Source: Herpetosiphon llansteffanensis
Lineage (GTDB): Bacteria > Chloroflexota > Chloroflexia > Chloroflexales > Herpetosiphonaceae
Direction: 5' to 3'
DNA length: 64,000 bases
NCBI RefSeq assembly: GCF_003205875.1
Contig: NZ_PUBZ01000169.1
Coordinates: forward strand, 84,446-148,445
Shown here: piece after piece, positions 63,731 through 64,000 of the stretch
Numbering within the stretch: the stretch's first letter is position 1
Layout of the letters: every line of letters begins with the position of its first letter
Position numbers and translations under genes: made by a program
Notes under the pieces: model-generated
What the model saw: the letters and a program-made list of their open reading frames with translations, nothing else
Databases searched by the model: none
Told to the model about the DNA's origin: nothing

Positions 63731-64000
63731 CCTCACCCCAACCCCTCTCCCACGCGGCGGGCGAGGGGCTTTAACTCGCTGGTTTGTCCGTCATTCGTCG
63801 GTAAAAATGCTCCCCCTCGCCCGCGTTTTCGTGGGCGAGGGGGCTGGCTTCCAAGGGTAGGTTTTGTGATCCCCTCACCCCAACCCCTCTCCCGTGCGCG
63901 GGCGAGGGGCTTTAATTGTGCAGTTCTGTCGCAATGCGTGATACAAAACGGTCGGCTCCCCCTCGCCCGCGTTTTCGTGGGAGAGGGGGCTGGGGGGCTG
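63731..64000. repeat. Two palindromic repeat elements, the last cut by the window edge
   Basis: The first copy starts CCCTCACCCC near 63731 and runs to about 63862. It has the interior blocks GCGGCGGGCGAGGGGC and CTCCCCCTCGCCCGCG, then the CAAGGGTAGGTTTT that also occurs at 4815-4829. The second starts GTGATCCCCTCACCCC at about 63866 and continues past the window edge at 64000, so its right end is unseen. Confidence 0.78.

Overview
The window looks like chromosomal DNA of a Chloroflexota bacterium, most probably Herpetosiphon or a close relative. This is inference: RpoB and RpoC are plainly bacterial and carried without inteins, tandem Ser/Thr kinases, VWA/MoxR/DUF58 genes, FGYPL-repeat CAP proteins and large NB-ARC/TPR ATPases are common in that group, and the gene spacers are filled with short reused sequence modules (ATGAGGG tandems, GGCTATGGG-type words, CCCTCACCCC palindromic elements). 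No rRNA, tRNA, CRISPR array, integrase or prophage was seen. About 54 protein genes can be supported, four of them very short (30-54 codons).

Layout. 1-4.6 kb, mostly minus strand: a truncated zinc-ribbon/beta-propeller membrane protein, an SH3-like membrane protein with trpB, rnhB, a methyltransferase and rplS with its own promoter and a hairpin leader. 5-12.2 kb: an EmrE/DMT exporter, an AT-rich lipoprotein gene, an FMN-dependent alpha-hydroxy-acid oxidase, a fused ECF-type ATPase, pspA and a LysM protein. 12.5-17.7 kb, plus strand: a GT4 glycosyltransferase, two tandem Ser/Thr kinases, gmhA, gmhB and a YbjQ-like gene. 17.8-28.1 kb, minus strand: rpoC, a free-standing LAGLIDADG endonuclease lying between rpoC and rpoB, rpoB with two near-perfect tandem promoters, then ribF. 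28.9-31.9 kb: a MerR regulator with its operator, a DUF4386 membrane protein, an orphan protein and a GNAT acetyltransferase.

32.3-42.8 kb is one long minus-strand cluster: DUF4175-like protein, small membrane protein, MoxR ATPase, DsbA-like lipoprotein, DUF58, YcxB-like, BatA/VWA, tautomerase and a large VWA protein. MoxR, DUF58 and VWA proteins typically work together on envelope or folding functions. 43-50.4 kb: an FKBP lipoprotein, then a sulfate ABC operon (cysA-sbp-cysT-cysW, each junction an ATGA overlap) whose CysA carries a C-terminal universal-stress-protein-like extension and whose leader holds four GTTCCA repeats exactly 11 bp apart. Next is a TPP riboswitch with terminator controlling a thiamine-type binding protein. 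50.4-64 kb: bifunctional FtcD, two tiny membrane-anchored genes, cca, rfbC, an AroK-AroB fusion, a tiny membrane gene, prmC, a CAP-domain protein, an NB-ARC/TPR ATPase and a divergent marR/EamA pair with overlapping mirror-image promoters.

Most interesting items: the endonuclease in the rpoB-rpoC junction, the CysA-Usp fusion with its phased-repeat leader, and palindromic repeat elements whose outer flanks differ between copies yet stay perfectly complementary within each copy.
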